From NCBI GenBank assembly GCA_018136815.1, contig CM030938.1:4860749-4924748 (forward strand): a stretch of 64,000 nucleotides of DNA, given 5' to 3'. The notes below the pieces were generated by a model. The model saw only the letters and a program-made list of their open reading frames with translations. It searched no databases and was not told the DNA's origin. This document shows positions 18,901 through 29,800 of this stretch, in pieces. The position numbers were made by a program, and so were the translations under genes. Each line of letters opens with the position of its first letter. The stretch's first letter is position 1. The stretch is from Isochrysis galbana (lineage: Eukaryota > Haptophyta > Isochrysidales > Isochrysidaceae).

Positions 18901-21900
18901 CTCGGCCACACGGAAGAAGGACTCGGAATGAGGCGAGAGAGCAACTCGAGTGGACGGGAGGAAGAGGTTTGTGTGCCGTTCTATATGAAGCTGTTCGGCA
19001 GCCAGATCGTCGAAGAGGACGTGGCAAAGTGCGCCGACGGAAGCGGCCGTCGTTGCGATTTCAACAAGAGAGCATCACATCCGACATGCCGGACGAGGCG
19101 TGCAATGCACAAGTGGAAGCGGTGCGAGAGAGGGAGACGGGCGGACGAGGAGGGTGGGGCAGAAGGGGGGAGAGAAGAGGGCCATGAGAGGCGGCAAACG
19201 ACCGGCGTGCGATGCGTGCGGCGTGCGGGCTACCATGTTTCTGGCCTCGATCTGCGCACCCCTGTCGAGGAGCAACGTGATGGCCGAAGTGTGGCCTTTC
19301 TCTGCCGCAAGGTAGAGAGCGGTCAAGCCAACCTGCACAGCAAGGGTTGGAAAGGTGAGGCGAGTCCGGTCGGAGAGTGCGAACACGCGGCGGACGAAAA
19401 GATAATGGCGAGGCTGCGCGAAGCAGCGTGTTGGGAACGGGCGGTGGGGTGGAGCCGTCCAGGGACAGGCGGAGGGAAATGTCGACCCTCGGCCACACGG
19501 AAGAAGGACTCGGAATGAGGCGAGAGAGCAACTCGAGTGGACGGGAGGAAGAGGTTTGTGTGCCGTTCTATATGAAGCTGTTCAACAGCCAGATCGTCGA
19601 AGAGGACGTGGCAAAGTGCGCCGACGGAAGCGGCCGTCGTTGCGATTTCAACAAGAGAGCATCACATCCGACATGCCGGACGAGGCGTGCAATGCACAAG
19701 TGGAAGCGGTGCGAGAGAGGGAGACGGGCGGACGAGGAGAGTGGGGCAGAAGGGGGAAGTGGAGAGGGCCGTGAAAGGCGGCAAACGACCGGCGTGCGAT
19801 GCGTGCGGCGTGCGGGCTACCTCCGTCTTGGCCTCGATCTGCGCACCCCTGTCGAGGAGCAACGCGATGGCCGAAGTGTGGCCGTTCTCTGCCGCACGGT
19901 GGAGAGCGGTCAAGCAACCCTGCACAGCAAGGGTTGGAAAGGTGGGGCGAGTCCGGTCGGAGAGTGCGAACACGCGGCGGACGCAAAGATAACGGCGAGG
20001 CTGCGCGAAGCAGCGTGTTAGGAACGGGCGGTGGGGTGGAGCCGTCCAGGGACAGGCGGAGGGAAGTGTCGACCCTCGGCCACACGGAAGAAGGACTCGG
20101 AATGAGGCGAGAGAGCAACTCGAGTGGACGGGAGGAAGAGGTTTGTGTGCCGTTCTATATGAAGCTGTTCAACAGCCAGATCGTCGAAGAGGACGTGGCA
20201 AAGTGCGCCGACGGAAGCGGCCGTCGTTGCGATTTCAACAAGAGAGCATCACATCCGACATGCCGGACGAGGCGTGCAATGCACAAGTGGAAGCGGTGCG
20301 AGGGAGGGAGACGGGCGGACGAGGAGGGTGGGGCAGAAGGGGGGAGAGAAGAGGGCCATGAGAGGCGGCAAACGACCGGCGTGCGATGCGTGCGGCGTGC
20401 GGGCTACCATGTTTCTGGCCTCGATCTGCGCACCCCTGTCGAGGAGCAACGCGATGGCCGAAGTGTGGCCTTTCTCTGCCGCAAGGTAGAGAGCGGTCAA
20501 GCCACCCTGCACAGCAAGGGTTGGAAAGGTGGGGCGAGTCCGGTCGGAGAGTGTGAACACGCGGCGGACGCAAAGATAATGGCGAGGCTGCGCGAAGCAA
20601 CGTGTTGGGAACGGGCGGTGGGGTGGAGCCGTCCAGGGACTGGCGGAGGGAAGTGTCGACCCTCGGCCACACGGAAGAAGGACTCGGAATGAGGCGAGAG
20701 AGCAACTCGAGTGGACGGGAGGAAGAGGTTTGTGTGCCGTTCTATATGAAGCTGTTCGGCAGCCAGATCGTCGAAGAGGACGTGGCAAAGTGCGCCGACG
20801 GAAGCGGCCGTCGTTGCGATTTCAACAAGAGAGCATCACATCCGACATGCCGGACGAGGCGTGCAATGCACAAGTGGAAGCGGTGCGAGAGAGGAAGACG
20901 GGCGGACGGGGAGAGTTGGGCAGAAGGGGGGAGGAGAGGGCCATGAAAGGCGGCAAACGACCGGCGTGCGATGCGTGCGGCGTGCGGGCTACCTCCGTCT
21001 TGGCCTCGATCTGTGCACCCTTGTCGAGGAGCAACGTGATGGCCGAAGTGTGGCCTTTCTCTGCCGCAAGGTAGAGAGCGGTCAAGCCACCCTGCACAGC
21101 AAGGGTTGGAAAGGTGGGGCGAGTCCGGTCGGAGAGTGCGAACACGCGGCGGACGCAAAGATAATGGCGAGGCTGCGCGAAGCAGCGTGTTGGGAACGGG
21201 CGGTGGGGTGGAGCCGTCCAGGGACAGGCGGAGGGAAGTGTCGACCCTCGGCCACACGGAAGAAGGACTCGGAATGAGGCGAGAGAGCAACTCGAGTGGA
21301 CGGGAGGAAGAGGTTTGTGTGCCGTTCTATATGAAGCTGTTCGGCAGCCAGATCGTCGAAGAGGACGTGGCAAAGTGCGCCGACGGAAGCGGCCGTCGTT
21401 GCGATTTCAACAAGAGAGCATCACATCCGACATGCCGGACGAGGCGTGCAATGCACAAGTGGAAGCGGTGCGAGGGAGGGAGACGGGCGGACGAGGAGGG
21501 TGGGGCAGAAGGGGGGAGAGAAGAGGGCCATGAGAGGCGGCAAACGACCGGCGTGCGATGCGTGCGGCGTGCGGGCTACCATGTTTCTGGCCTCGATCTG
21601 CGCACCCCTGTCGAGGAGCAACGCGATGGCCGAAGTGTGGCCTTTCTCTGCCGCAAGGTAGAGAGCGGTCAAGCCACCCTGCACAGCAAGGGTTGGAAAG
21701 GTGGGGCGAGTCCGGTCGGAGAGTGTGAACACGCGGCGGACGCAAAGATAATGGCGAGGCTGCGCGAAGCAACGTGTTGGGAACGGGCGGTGGGGTGGAG
21801 CCGTCCAGGGACTGGCGGAGGGAAGTGTCGACCCTCGGCCACACGGAAGAAGGACTCGGAATGAGGCGAGAGAGCAACTCGAGTGGACGGGAGGAAGAGG

Positions 21901-24836
21901 TTTGTGTGCCGTTCTATATGAAGCTGTTCGGCAGCCAGATCGTCGAAGAGGACGTGGCAAAGTGCGCCGACGGAAGCGGCCGTCGTTGCGATTTCAACAA
22001 GAGAGCATCACATCCGACATGCCGGACGAGGCGTGCAATGCACAAGTGGAAGCGGTGCGAGAGAGGAAGACGGGCGGACGGGGAGAGTTGGGCAGAAGGG
22101 GGGAGGAGAGGGCCATGAAAGGCGGCAAACGACCGGCGTGCGATGCGTGCGGCGTGCGGGCTACCTCCGTCTTGGCCTCGATCTGTGCACCCTTGTCGAG
22201 GAGCAACGTGATGGCCGAAGTGTGGCCTTTCTCTGCCGCAAGGTAGAGAGCGGTCAAGCCACCCTGCACAGCAAGGGTTGGAAAGGTGGGGCGAGTCCGG
22301 TCGGAGAGTGCGAACACGCGGCGGACGCAAAGATAATGGCGAGGCTGCGCGAAGCAACGTGTTGGGAACGGGCGGTGGGGTGGAGCCGTCCAGGGACTGG
22401 CGGGGGGAAGTGTCGACCCTCGGCCACACGGAAGGACTCGGAATGAGGCGAGAGAGCAACTCGAGTGGACGGGAGGAAGAGGTTTGTGTGCCGTTCTATA
22501 TGAAGCTGTTCAACAGCCAGATCGTCGAAGAGGACGTGGCAAAGTGCGCCGACGGAAGCGGCCGTCGTTGCGATTTCAACAAGAGAGCATCACATCCGAC
22601 ATGCCGGACGAGGCGTGCAATGCACAAGTGGAAGCGGTGCGAGGGAGGGAGACGGGCGGACGAAGCCAGAGGAAAGTGGGGCAGAGGGAGAAAGAGGAGA
22701 GGGCCATGAAAGGCGGCAAACAACGCTCAGGCGATGCGTGCGGCGTGCGGGCTACGTTGTCTTTGGCCTCGATCTGCGCCCCCCGATCAAGGAGCAACGA
22801 GATATCAGCATAGTAGTCGTTCATTGCTGCACGGTGGAGAACGGTATGGCCGAACTGCGCAGCACAAGTTAGGAGGGGAGGGCGAATCGAGTCGGAGACT
22901 GTGAGCACGTGACGTGAGGATGAACGGCAAGTCAGCGCGAAGGAGCGACGTTGAAAAGGGGCGGTGGGGTGGAGCCGTCGGGGAAGTGGCGGAGGGAAGA
23001 GTCGACGCTCGGCCACACGGAAGGACTCGGAATGAGGCGAAAGAGCAACCCGAGTGGACGGGAGGCAGAGGTTTGTGTCGCCGCATCGTCGAAGAGGACG
23101 TGGCAAAGTGGGCCGACGGAAGCGGCCGTCGTTCCGATATCATCAAGACGGGAGCACATCCGACATGCCGGACGAGGCATGCTATGCACAAGTGGAAGCG
23201 GTGCGAGAGAGGGAGACGGGCGGACGAGGAGGGTGGGGCAGAAGGGGGGAGAGGAGAGGGCCATCAAAGGCGGCAAACGACCGGCGTGCGATGCGTGCGG
23301 CGTGCGGGCTACCTCCGTCTTGGCCTCGATCTGCGCACCCCTGTCGAGGAGCAACGCGATGGCCGAAGTGTGGCCGTTCTCTGCCGCACGGTGGAGAGCG
23401 GTCAAGCAACCCTGCACAGCAAGGGTTGGAAAGGTGAGGCGAGTCCGGTCGGAGAGTGCGAACACGCGGCGGACGCAAAGATAATGGCGAGGCTGCGCGA
23501 AGCAGCGTGTTGGGAACGGGCGGTGGGGTGGAGCCGTCCAGGGACTGGCGGAGGGAAGTGTCGACCCTCGGCCACACGGAAGAAGGACCCGGAATGAGGC
23601 GAGAGAGCAACTCGAGTGGACGGGAGGAAGAGGTTTGTGTGCCGTTCTATATGAAGCTGTTCAACAGCCAGATCGTCGAAGAGGACGTGGCAAAGTGCGC
23701 CGACGGAAGCGGCCGTCGTTGCGATTTCAACAAGAGAGCATCACATCCGACAAGCCGGACGAGGCGTGCAATGCACAAGTGGAAGCGGTGCGAGAGAGGG
23801 AGACGGGCGGACGAGGAGAGTGGGGCAGAAGGGGGGAGAGGAGAGGGCCATGAAAGGCGGCAAACGACCGGCGTGCGATGCGTGCGGCGTGCGGGCTACC
23901 CGGTCTCTGGCCTCGATCTGCGCACCCCTGTCCAGGAGCAACGTGATGGCCGAAGTGTGCCCGTTCTCTGCCGCATGGTGAAGAGCGGTCAAGCCACTCT
24001 GCACAACAAGGGCAAGGAGGGTGGGGCGAGTTCGGTCGGAGGATTTAAGCGCGCGGGGCGCGATTGAGGCAGCGCAGCTGTGTGAAGGAAGGCGTTGGGG
24101 GAAGAGGCGTTGAGAGAGAGGGGGAGGGAAGAGTATAAGGGAAGGACTCAGAACACAGGGTGCGCCAGTCGAGTGGGTGGTAGGAAGAGGTCTGTGTGGC
24201 GTCATGTGTGCAACAACTCGAGGGGTGAATCGCCAGACACATCGTGGTGCAGTGGGCGGTTATCGGGGTCGTAGAGTGCGCGCCGAGGGAGTGTGCCGGC
24301 CTTGAACTCGCTGTCTGTTGCGGGTGCAAGGGCCGCGCTGAAGGTGTTGCAGGACGGTTGCATTCCCCAACACATGGCGGCTTCAGCCAGAGCAGGCGGC
24401 GTGCGAAGTGATGCACAGGCGGGGAGCAGAACGGAGCGACACGTACTAAGCCGCCCTCGTTCACATTGCACTCTTCCCTCTTGAGCATGGCGAGAAGCTC
24501 GTCCCATCGCTTGTCCTCTGCGAGCTTGCGCACAGCAGTAGGAGCTGATCCAGACATGGCAGCTTGGATGAGGTTGACTACTTCAGCGTGCCCCTTTTCC
24601 TGAGCTACAACCAGTGCGGTCTTGCCCTTACGCGTGGTCAGTCGCGGGTCTGCCCTCAGCATCAGGAGCTGCTTGACCGCCTCGATCTTACCGCGCAGTG
24701 CTGCGTAGACGAGCGCTGTGGCTCTGACGTTGTTCTGCTGATTCACGTCGGCACCCCCACGGACGAGGCGGACAACGGCGGAGACGTCACCCTGCTCTGC
24801 CGCATGGTGTAACGGTGTGTTGCCCGACGTGTCCAT
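12932..24836 (-). CDS. Ankyrin-array / alpha-beta-hydrolase-like / PARP multidomain protein, 18 exons
   Basis: The model is complement join of 12932-14677, 15298-15396, fifteen array exons (listed under the repeat entry) and 24447-24836. All junctions are phase 0; the total is 1246 residues. Residues 1-130 hold two to three ankyrin repeats (GNTPLHHAAEQGD), residues 131-632 the amplified repeats, 633-665 a more diverged repeat and about 666-695 a last partial one. Residues about 798-990 resemble an alpha/beta hydrolase: a CASKGG turn with a candidate Ser near 866 and GDTH with a candidate His near 970. Residues about 1065-1242 are a PARP catalytic domain: LFHG (His about 1117), GAYFA (Tyr about 1155) and NPEIFVTYGDQAYP (Glu about 1223), the H-Y-E triad in tankyrase-like context. 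The protein should transfer ADP-ribose from NAD+ to partners chosen by the ankyrin array. The joint presence of ankyrin and PARP recalls tankyrases; the hydrolase-like insert does not. Array exon number could be mis-assembled. Confidence 0.85.
15897..23998 (-). repeat. Tandem array of 15 ankyrin exon-intron units (about 587 bp each)
   Basis: Each unit holds one exon encoding one 33-residue ankyrin repeat, preceded by TTGCTGTGCAG and followed by GTAGCC on the minus strand. The exons lie at 15897-15995, 16278-16376, 16865-16963, 17452-17550, 18039-18158, 18647-18745, 19234-19332, 19821-19919, 20408-20506, 20993-21091, 21580-21678, 22165-22263, 22756-22854, 23313-23411 and 23900-23998. Fourteen are 99 bp. 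The one at 18039 is 120 bp. Spacing is 587, 585 or 608 bp, but only 381 bp between the first two because about 206 bp of intron is missing there. Introns are as alike as exons, so duplication is recent or the array is kept uniform by gene conversion. Peptides fall into classes such as TALHRAAENGH, TALYLAAEKGH and the diverged TVLHRAAMNDY. Confidence 0.95.
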
Positions 24837-24839
24837 CAC

Positions 24840-25540
24840 TCAATCGACGCTCGACGCCGTCGCCTCCGCCACCAACACACTCGATATCGTCGTCCTCTCC
24901 CCTCGCGCTGCTGCCGCCTCGCGCGCTCGTTGGCGAGGGGCGAGCTTTTTATGTTGGGTTTTATAGTAACCCCGTTCGAGTAGCTACAGCTCTATACTCT
25001 ACTCTCCGGCTTTCACTCTGTCGATGACGCCAGCGCCGCCCGGCGCCGGATCGTCAGCGCCTGAGCCCTCTCCGTACCGGAGAGCAAGCCACGCACGGCT
25101 ACACCGCGGGCGCGCCGCACGCGCCGGCCCCGCACCCGGTTGCGTCATGCCCCTACATGTGAAAGACAGAGACAGTGTCTTTCTTCGGGGATGAAAGACA
25201 GCCGTATAATACCGTCTTTCTAGAGGCCCCCATGGAAAGACAGTGCGCAGCGCGTGGCGGCGCGAAGCGCTAATCCATAAGCTATAGTAAGGCTATGGTC
25301 GGCTATGGGCGCAGCATCGGCTCATTGGTTGCTGTTGGTACAACACATACACATGATACCATTATACCGATTATACCGTACTCATAATTGTGGTCACATG
25401 CGACTCGTACACCCACACACCGTACACACGTACATGCTCACACACACGGCACCCTAGACCCTAGACCCTAGCTAGGCACGTTGGCTGCTTCCTTTGGCGG
25501 GCCCCATCACAGGGCGCGGCTGTGGAATCAAGCTCGCGCT
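24840..25540. other. Upstream region of the ANK-PARP gene
   Basis: No gene is seen. The interval includes the putative promoter of the minus-strand gene (no clear TATA box), hairpin-forming GAAAGACA repeats at 25161-25243, and three CCCTAGA units near 25453-25471. Confidence 0.5.
25161..25243. repeat. Hairpin cluster of GAAAGAC repeats
   Basis: GAAAGACA (25161-25168) pairs with TGTCTTTC (25176-25183) across a 7-base loop. GAAAGAC (25193-25199) pairs with GTCTTTC (25214-25220) across a 14-base loop. A third GAAAGACAG starts at 25235. The role is unknown. Confidence 0.6.
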
Positions 25541-25883
25541 TGATCGTGGGGCAAGTCTCAGCGGGGCTAGGGGCATGAGTGAAGAGAAGTCTTGAGAGAA
25601 CGGGGGAAAGGGCGCGCTACATCGCGACGACGACCCACAAGGCACCACCCCACATCACTCACTCACCAAGAAGAAAACTCCGAAAACTAACGCAACATCG
25701 CACAAACAAATCAATGAAACAAGTAAGGACGAACGAACAAATGCGGCGTGCAATGCGGCGGAGCTTCGAGGCAACTCATTGGCAAAAACAAAACTCACTC
25801 AATTTTCTTCACACACTACACATTGATAGAAGCACCGCATCCGCCTAGAGAGAGTATATAAAATACTCTGGATGCGACACCCC
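25540..25883 (+). repeat. Dispersed repeat R2, copy B
   Basis: This is the partner of 10628-10988. It ends with the same block from CACATTGATAGAAGCACCGC through a TATATAAAATA box to GATGCGACACCC. A GAACGAACAAAC-rich region follows. Confidence 0.8.
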
Positions 25884-25889
25884 CCGACT

Positions 25890-26940
25890 TAAGTCGAGCG
25901 TCCACGCGAGTCATGGGGTGATCAGGCCCAAAACAAGCATGAACGAACAAACAAAAGCCGAAACAATGAAACAAACACTGTTTGAGAGAGTGTGTGACCC
26001 CTCGTCTTAGCCCCCAAAGAGCGTGGACTCTCAGTGGGTTCAACCAAACGCAATCGCAGATGGTTCAAAGACAAGTCTCAATCGGGGTGCACGTCCAGAC
26101 CAAGCGGGCACACACAATCACAATCACAAACAAAATGAACGAACGAACACTCACGACTGAAACGAAAGGAATGAAGAGAATGAAGCGAGGAAGCCAAAGA
26201 ATCAATGAGCATGGGCCCCAACCTCCCACAATTTCCTTGCGCGGCCGAGAACTAGAAACCCGAAACGTAGTCGAACACCATCTGACTTTGAAAGCCAGAC
26301 TCCACACCATGTAGCACCATAGCTGAGCAAATATGAAAATCAGAACGAGAATAATCGAAAATCGAGAATCGAGAACGAGGACGCGGGTGGCCGAAGCCTG
26401 AACGAGAATGATTGATTGAGAGAAGGTGGCCTTAGCCGAAACGAGAGGGGTGATCGCAAGCGATCGAAACAGGGTCCAAGGAATATTTGCTCAACTACGA
26501 CGCACACCGAGAATGGGGACCGGAGATCCAAGACCAAAGGAATCGACGACAAATGCGAGAACGAGGACAAGAACTAGAAGGAGATCGAGAGCGAGGTCGA
26601 GGGCCAGGCTGAAAGCCTTGGGAACCGCCACAACAGACGCAACAGCCACCATCGAGTCAAACAAACGCAGCGGGGGAAAGAGAGAGACTCAGTCACGACC
26701 ACCACCGTCACCGCCACACTGTCGAGCGCGACGGCAGCGACGGCGACGACAAGGGTGGCGAGGGTGAGGAGACCTGCGAGCTTGAGGCTGAGGAGGACTC
26801 AGCCATCAAGGGTAGGGAGGAGCGGCAGAGAGAGAACGAGAGAGACAACACCGGGCATACGTACGAATGGCAATGGGGGAGAAGGAAGGTGAGGCAGTGG
26901 GAAGCGGAGGCTTGGTGAGGCGGAGGTGAGGCGAGAGGCA
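25890..26940. other. No gene seen
   Basis: This is moderately AC/GA-rich DNA with repeated GAACGA and GAGAACGAG motifs (about 26340-26600). Open frames are Arg/Thr-rich without domains. Confidence 0.5.
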
Positions 26941-27117
26941 AAGGGGAATGGCGAGGGAAGGCAGGCTGACCGCGCTCGTCACCACAAAGGCGAGCCATGC
27001 TCATCCCATGGGTCAGAGCGGGTTGATGAGTGAGACAGGCGTGTGCACCATGCGCATGTGTGGGCTTGTGCGTTGTGCGATGGCTGGCAAGATGTGTGGC
27101 GTCGCGTCGGTGCCCCG

Positions 27118-27413
27118 AGGGCGCCACTTCTCGCACCCCCATCACACGCTCGGGATCGTCGCCTTCGCCCTCGCCCTGCTGCAGCCGCTCAACGCGCTCG
27201 TGCGCGGCACGCCCGGCGCCCGCACCACACGCCGCGCCGTGTGGCGGGTCGCGCACTAAGGGGACGGGCTACGCCGTGCTCGGCGTGGGCGTCTACCAGG
27301 CCCTCTCGGGGCGCGCCCTCATGCCGAGCCAAGGCGACGCCGTTCTCGTCGCGTACGTGGTGCTCCTGGGCCTCTCCTTCGGGGTGCTCGCGTGGGGGCT
27401 CATGGTAGGGTGA
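27118..27413 (+). pseudogene. Cytochrome b561 (DOMON-type) fragment
   Basis: The first frame reads HPHHTLGIVAFALALLQPLNAL, then Arg-rich text and VWRVAH; the second reads KGTGYAVLGVGVYQALSG and then VAYVVLLGLSFGVLAWGLMVG. This is the pattern of the cytochrome b561 domain of DOMON proteins: His near the start of one helix, the LQPLNAL turn, then H-K-G-x-GY opening the next. The two parts differ by one base at 27255-27260 (CACTAAGGG), so the copy is frameshifted unless an assembly error is present. The full domain has five to six helices with four haem-ligating His; only about three helices are here and no upstream DOMON domain is seen. A related fragment occurs in inverted form near 51545-51833. 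Confidence 0.65.
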
Positions 27414-27814
27414 GAGTCCCCACGGGAGGGGAAGAAACCCCGAGGGAAAGGGAGACCAAATGAAGGCAAGCCGCCTTCGCTATGGAGTCCCTCGTCAACT
27501 TCGAACCGACGCCGGCTCGAATCTTTGCTCTCGATTAGTTGACCTCAACCTACTTTTATAAGTGGGGGTCAATGGGGGCCTCGCGCCCCCCCCTCTCCAT
27601 TGCGGACACCCCCCGGGGTGGGCCCGTACATTCAACCCTAGCCCCTGCTCTCTGGCAGGGGCAGGGCACTCATCAATACAGCCCAGACCCCTAGTGGGCG
27701 CGGGCCGCGAGCCGCACTCCCAGGCCCGCATGGGCCTGCTCTCGTACTGACTCCCCTCCCCATCCCTGGTCGCCAGGCAGACAGGGGCCTCAGGGCGGCA
27801 CCCAAGGCCAGAGA

Positions 27815-28265
27815 GGCGAGCGAGGGAGAGGCAGGGGGGGCCAGGGGCTGAGCCCCAGCCTCCACTGCCCCCTGAGCTGCCCTTGCTGGCCCTCTGGGCG
27901 CCCCTGAAGGACCTCTGAGAGCAGGCCATGGCGCGCCGCATGGCGACGCGCCGCAGGGACCGGGGCGGAAGAGAATGGAACGAGGGAGAGGGGGGATTTG
28001 CACCCCCCCCGATGGAGTGTGGTGAGAAACGAGCCCCGTTTGCGTTAGCAAACGGGCGAAGGGGGGCGGCTGGCGACAGGAGAGGCGAGAAGAAGGGAGT
28101 GGCTCAAGACGTCCCTGTGGCAGGTATCGGGGGGCGCAGACATTTATTTCTTCGAGGACCGCTCGCGGCGCGAGCTGTAAGGGCCGTTCTCCTTTTTTGA
28201 CGAGAGGTTCCTCCCCCCCCCCCGGTGCTTTTTCCCGGAGAGTCGGCCGGCGTCGACCGGACCGC
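27815..28265 (+). repeat. Dispersed repeat R3, copy B
   Basis: This is the partner of 2564-3000. An upstream piece (about 27535-27575) with CGATTAGTTGACCTCAACC and CTACTTTTATAAGTGGG shares the last motif with 58426-58442, and CGATTAGTTGACCT recurs at 28482. These look like pieces of one repeat family with a TATA-like promoter. Confidence 0.55.
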
Positions 28266-28485
28266 CTCAATGGGTTTTCCCTCATTTTAACTTGTGGGGA
28301 GTTAGAATGGGAGCCGGGGGCCTGCGAGGGGGGAGATGTGGAAGGGTGCATAGTACATAGTAGTATGTATCTGTGACAACAGCACGCGCAAGGTGTACGG
28401 GCAGGTGCGCTGAGGGCTGTCGTGTTAGTACCGGGCTAGTGAGAGTAGTGGTACTAATGCTCAGATAGATTATTATTATTATCGA

Positions 28486-28690
28486 TTAGTTGACCTAATT
28501 CTCAAAGCGACCGGCACGGACTTGAGCACTACTGAAGCCTATCGCCACGAAGGCGTAGGGCTAGTGGAAAGAGCTCAACAAACTCTCCTCACGATGACTC
28601 GAGTCTCCAATGAAGGCGGCGCCCATTGGGTCGACCACCTTCCTTTTCTCCTCATGTCTATGCGAGCGACCGCCGGTCGCGTGGCATAAT
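28486..28690 (+). mobile_element. LTR-retroelement integrase fragment (fossil)
   Basis: The plus-strand frame contains STTEAYRHEGVGLVERA and HWVDHLPFLLMSM, the layout of the C-terminal part of an LTR-retroelement integrase core (S-x-Y-x-x-x-G-x-x-E-R, then W-x-x-x-L-P). Only this piece is recognised. No LTRs, protease or reverse transcriptase are seen close by, so it is a broken remnant. Copia or gypsy origin is not resolved. Confidence 0.65.
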
Positions 28691-28701
28691 TACAAAAATG
28701 C

Positions 28702-29082
28702 CTTCAGGACATTGAGAGTCCAGCAAACATACACGAGTCGACACCGAGTACTTCCCATATAGGTAATCAAATTAGTCAATTGGAAAACCACGATATTGAT
28801 TGCGGTACACATCCAATCTCCAAATTCAGACTGAACAAACCCACAGATACCACGTATTCGTTCGATTACACATGCAATTCATCTGAGGCCCTTGGTCAAT
28901 GTCGTGAAGTGACAACTGACTGGGCATTCACCGTAACCAACGTGCACCTTGACAGTCACAACGTCAAATGTGGACCGGGTGAAGTCATCACGCGATTCAA
29001 ATTGGAGCAACATCCTACCGAAGAAGCATCTAAGAAGTCAATGAGGTACCAGTATACGTGCTGCAGAATGAGCTCGACCTAA
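28702..29082 (+). CDS. Exon with two Cys-containing repeats (secreted-type domain), partial
   Basis: An open frame without an internal ATG ends at 29082. Its last 100 residues hold two copies of a roughly 45-residue motif: HDIDCG-x-x-x-I-x-x-FRL with a closing YTC, and HNVKCGPGEVITRFKL with a closing YQYTCC. Even Cys spacing and Thr/Tyr-rich strands suggest an extracellular beta-rich domain. No Met start is available, so this is probably the last exon of a gene; CCTTCAG before 28711 could be the acceptor. Codon use is less GC-rich than neighbouring genes. The family is not recognised, and no upstream exon was identified. Confidence 0.5.
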   Translation, partial: LQDIESPANIHESTPSTSHIGNQISQLENHDIDCGTHPISKFRLNKPTDTTYSFDYTCNSSEALGQCREVTTDWAFTVTNVHLDSHNVKCGPGEVITRFKLEQHPTEEASKKSMRYQYTCCRMSST

Positions 29083-29089
29083 CGTGATG

Positions 29090-29800
29090 TCTACGCGACG
29101 ACACGGCGTACAACCTTATCTTCCTCCGCCTCTCACGCGGCTCACCGATGAGAGGCTGCGCGGTTTGTCTGGCGCAGAAGATCTCGTAGTACCGGCGGCG
29201 CGGGGGGGGGGGAGAAGAGTACGAGGGGGGAAGGGGGAGGGGGGAGGGCAAGGGGGAGAAGGGGGGGAAGGGGGGGGGGAAGTTCTTATTTTTTTGTATA
29301 CATTTCACGGGGGCATTTGTAAAAAAATAACCAAACTTGAGGTTGCAGCCTCTCGCTTGCGCGTTTAACCTCGACATTACGGGCCCCTTTCCGTTTTCTT
29401 TGTGCGCACGAAAGGAGTGGCCACAAGGACCAGGTTGGGTAGTGGTAATCGGGAAGACGCGGGCAAGCAAATGACAAAGCACCCCAAGGCTGCGTCCGCG
29501 GCGTGAACATTCACAAGTTTTTCCACTGATTATCAAGGATGTTGAACCTGCAGGGTGTACCAAAGTCGACGGTCCACAGAGGCGCAGGGGGCGAGGCATG
29601 GGGGGCGGGGGGGGGGGGGCGAAGGGCACACACACAACTCTCCACTTAGACAGAACCCATAGTGCTATGCCTCCTCGCAGACGGCTCGGCGCCGAGTTCA
29701 ATGGTCAATGGCCAACGCGTGATGAGAAGCGGGCTTAGTACATAATGCTTGGACGGACTCCTCGAGGCCGCGTGTCCATTCTCAAGCCTGAAGGGAGCCC
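29090..29800. other. No gene seen; G-rich runs
   Basis: Long G-runs lie at about 29202-29280 and 29600-29620. Open frames here are proline-rich artefacts of homopolymers. Confidence 0.5.

Noticed and set aside
15882-24067. Long plus-strand open frames (up to about 300 codons) across the tandem array
   Set aside because: They repeat with the 587-bp period, run through exon and intron alike and are antisense to clear ankyrin exons. They reflect GC-rich composition, not genes.
25453-25471. Telomere-like CCCTAGA units
   Set aside because: Only three units; too few to call an interstitial telomere.
29030-29701. 223-codon minus-strand frame
   Set aside because: It is largely poly-Pro/Leu text from G/C homopolymers and overlaps the Cys-repeat exon on the other strand.
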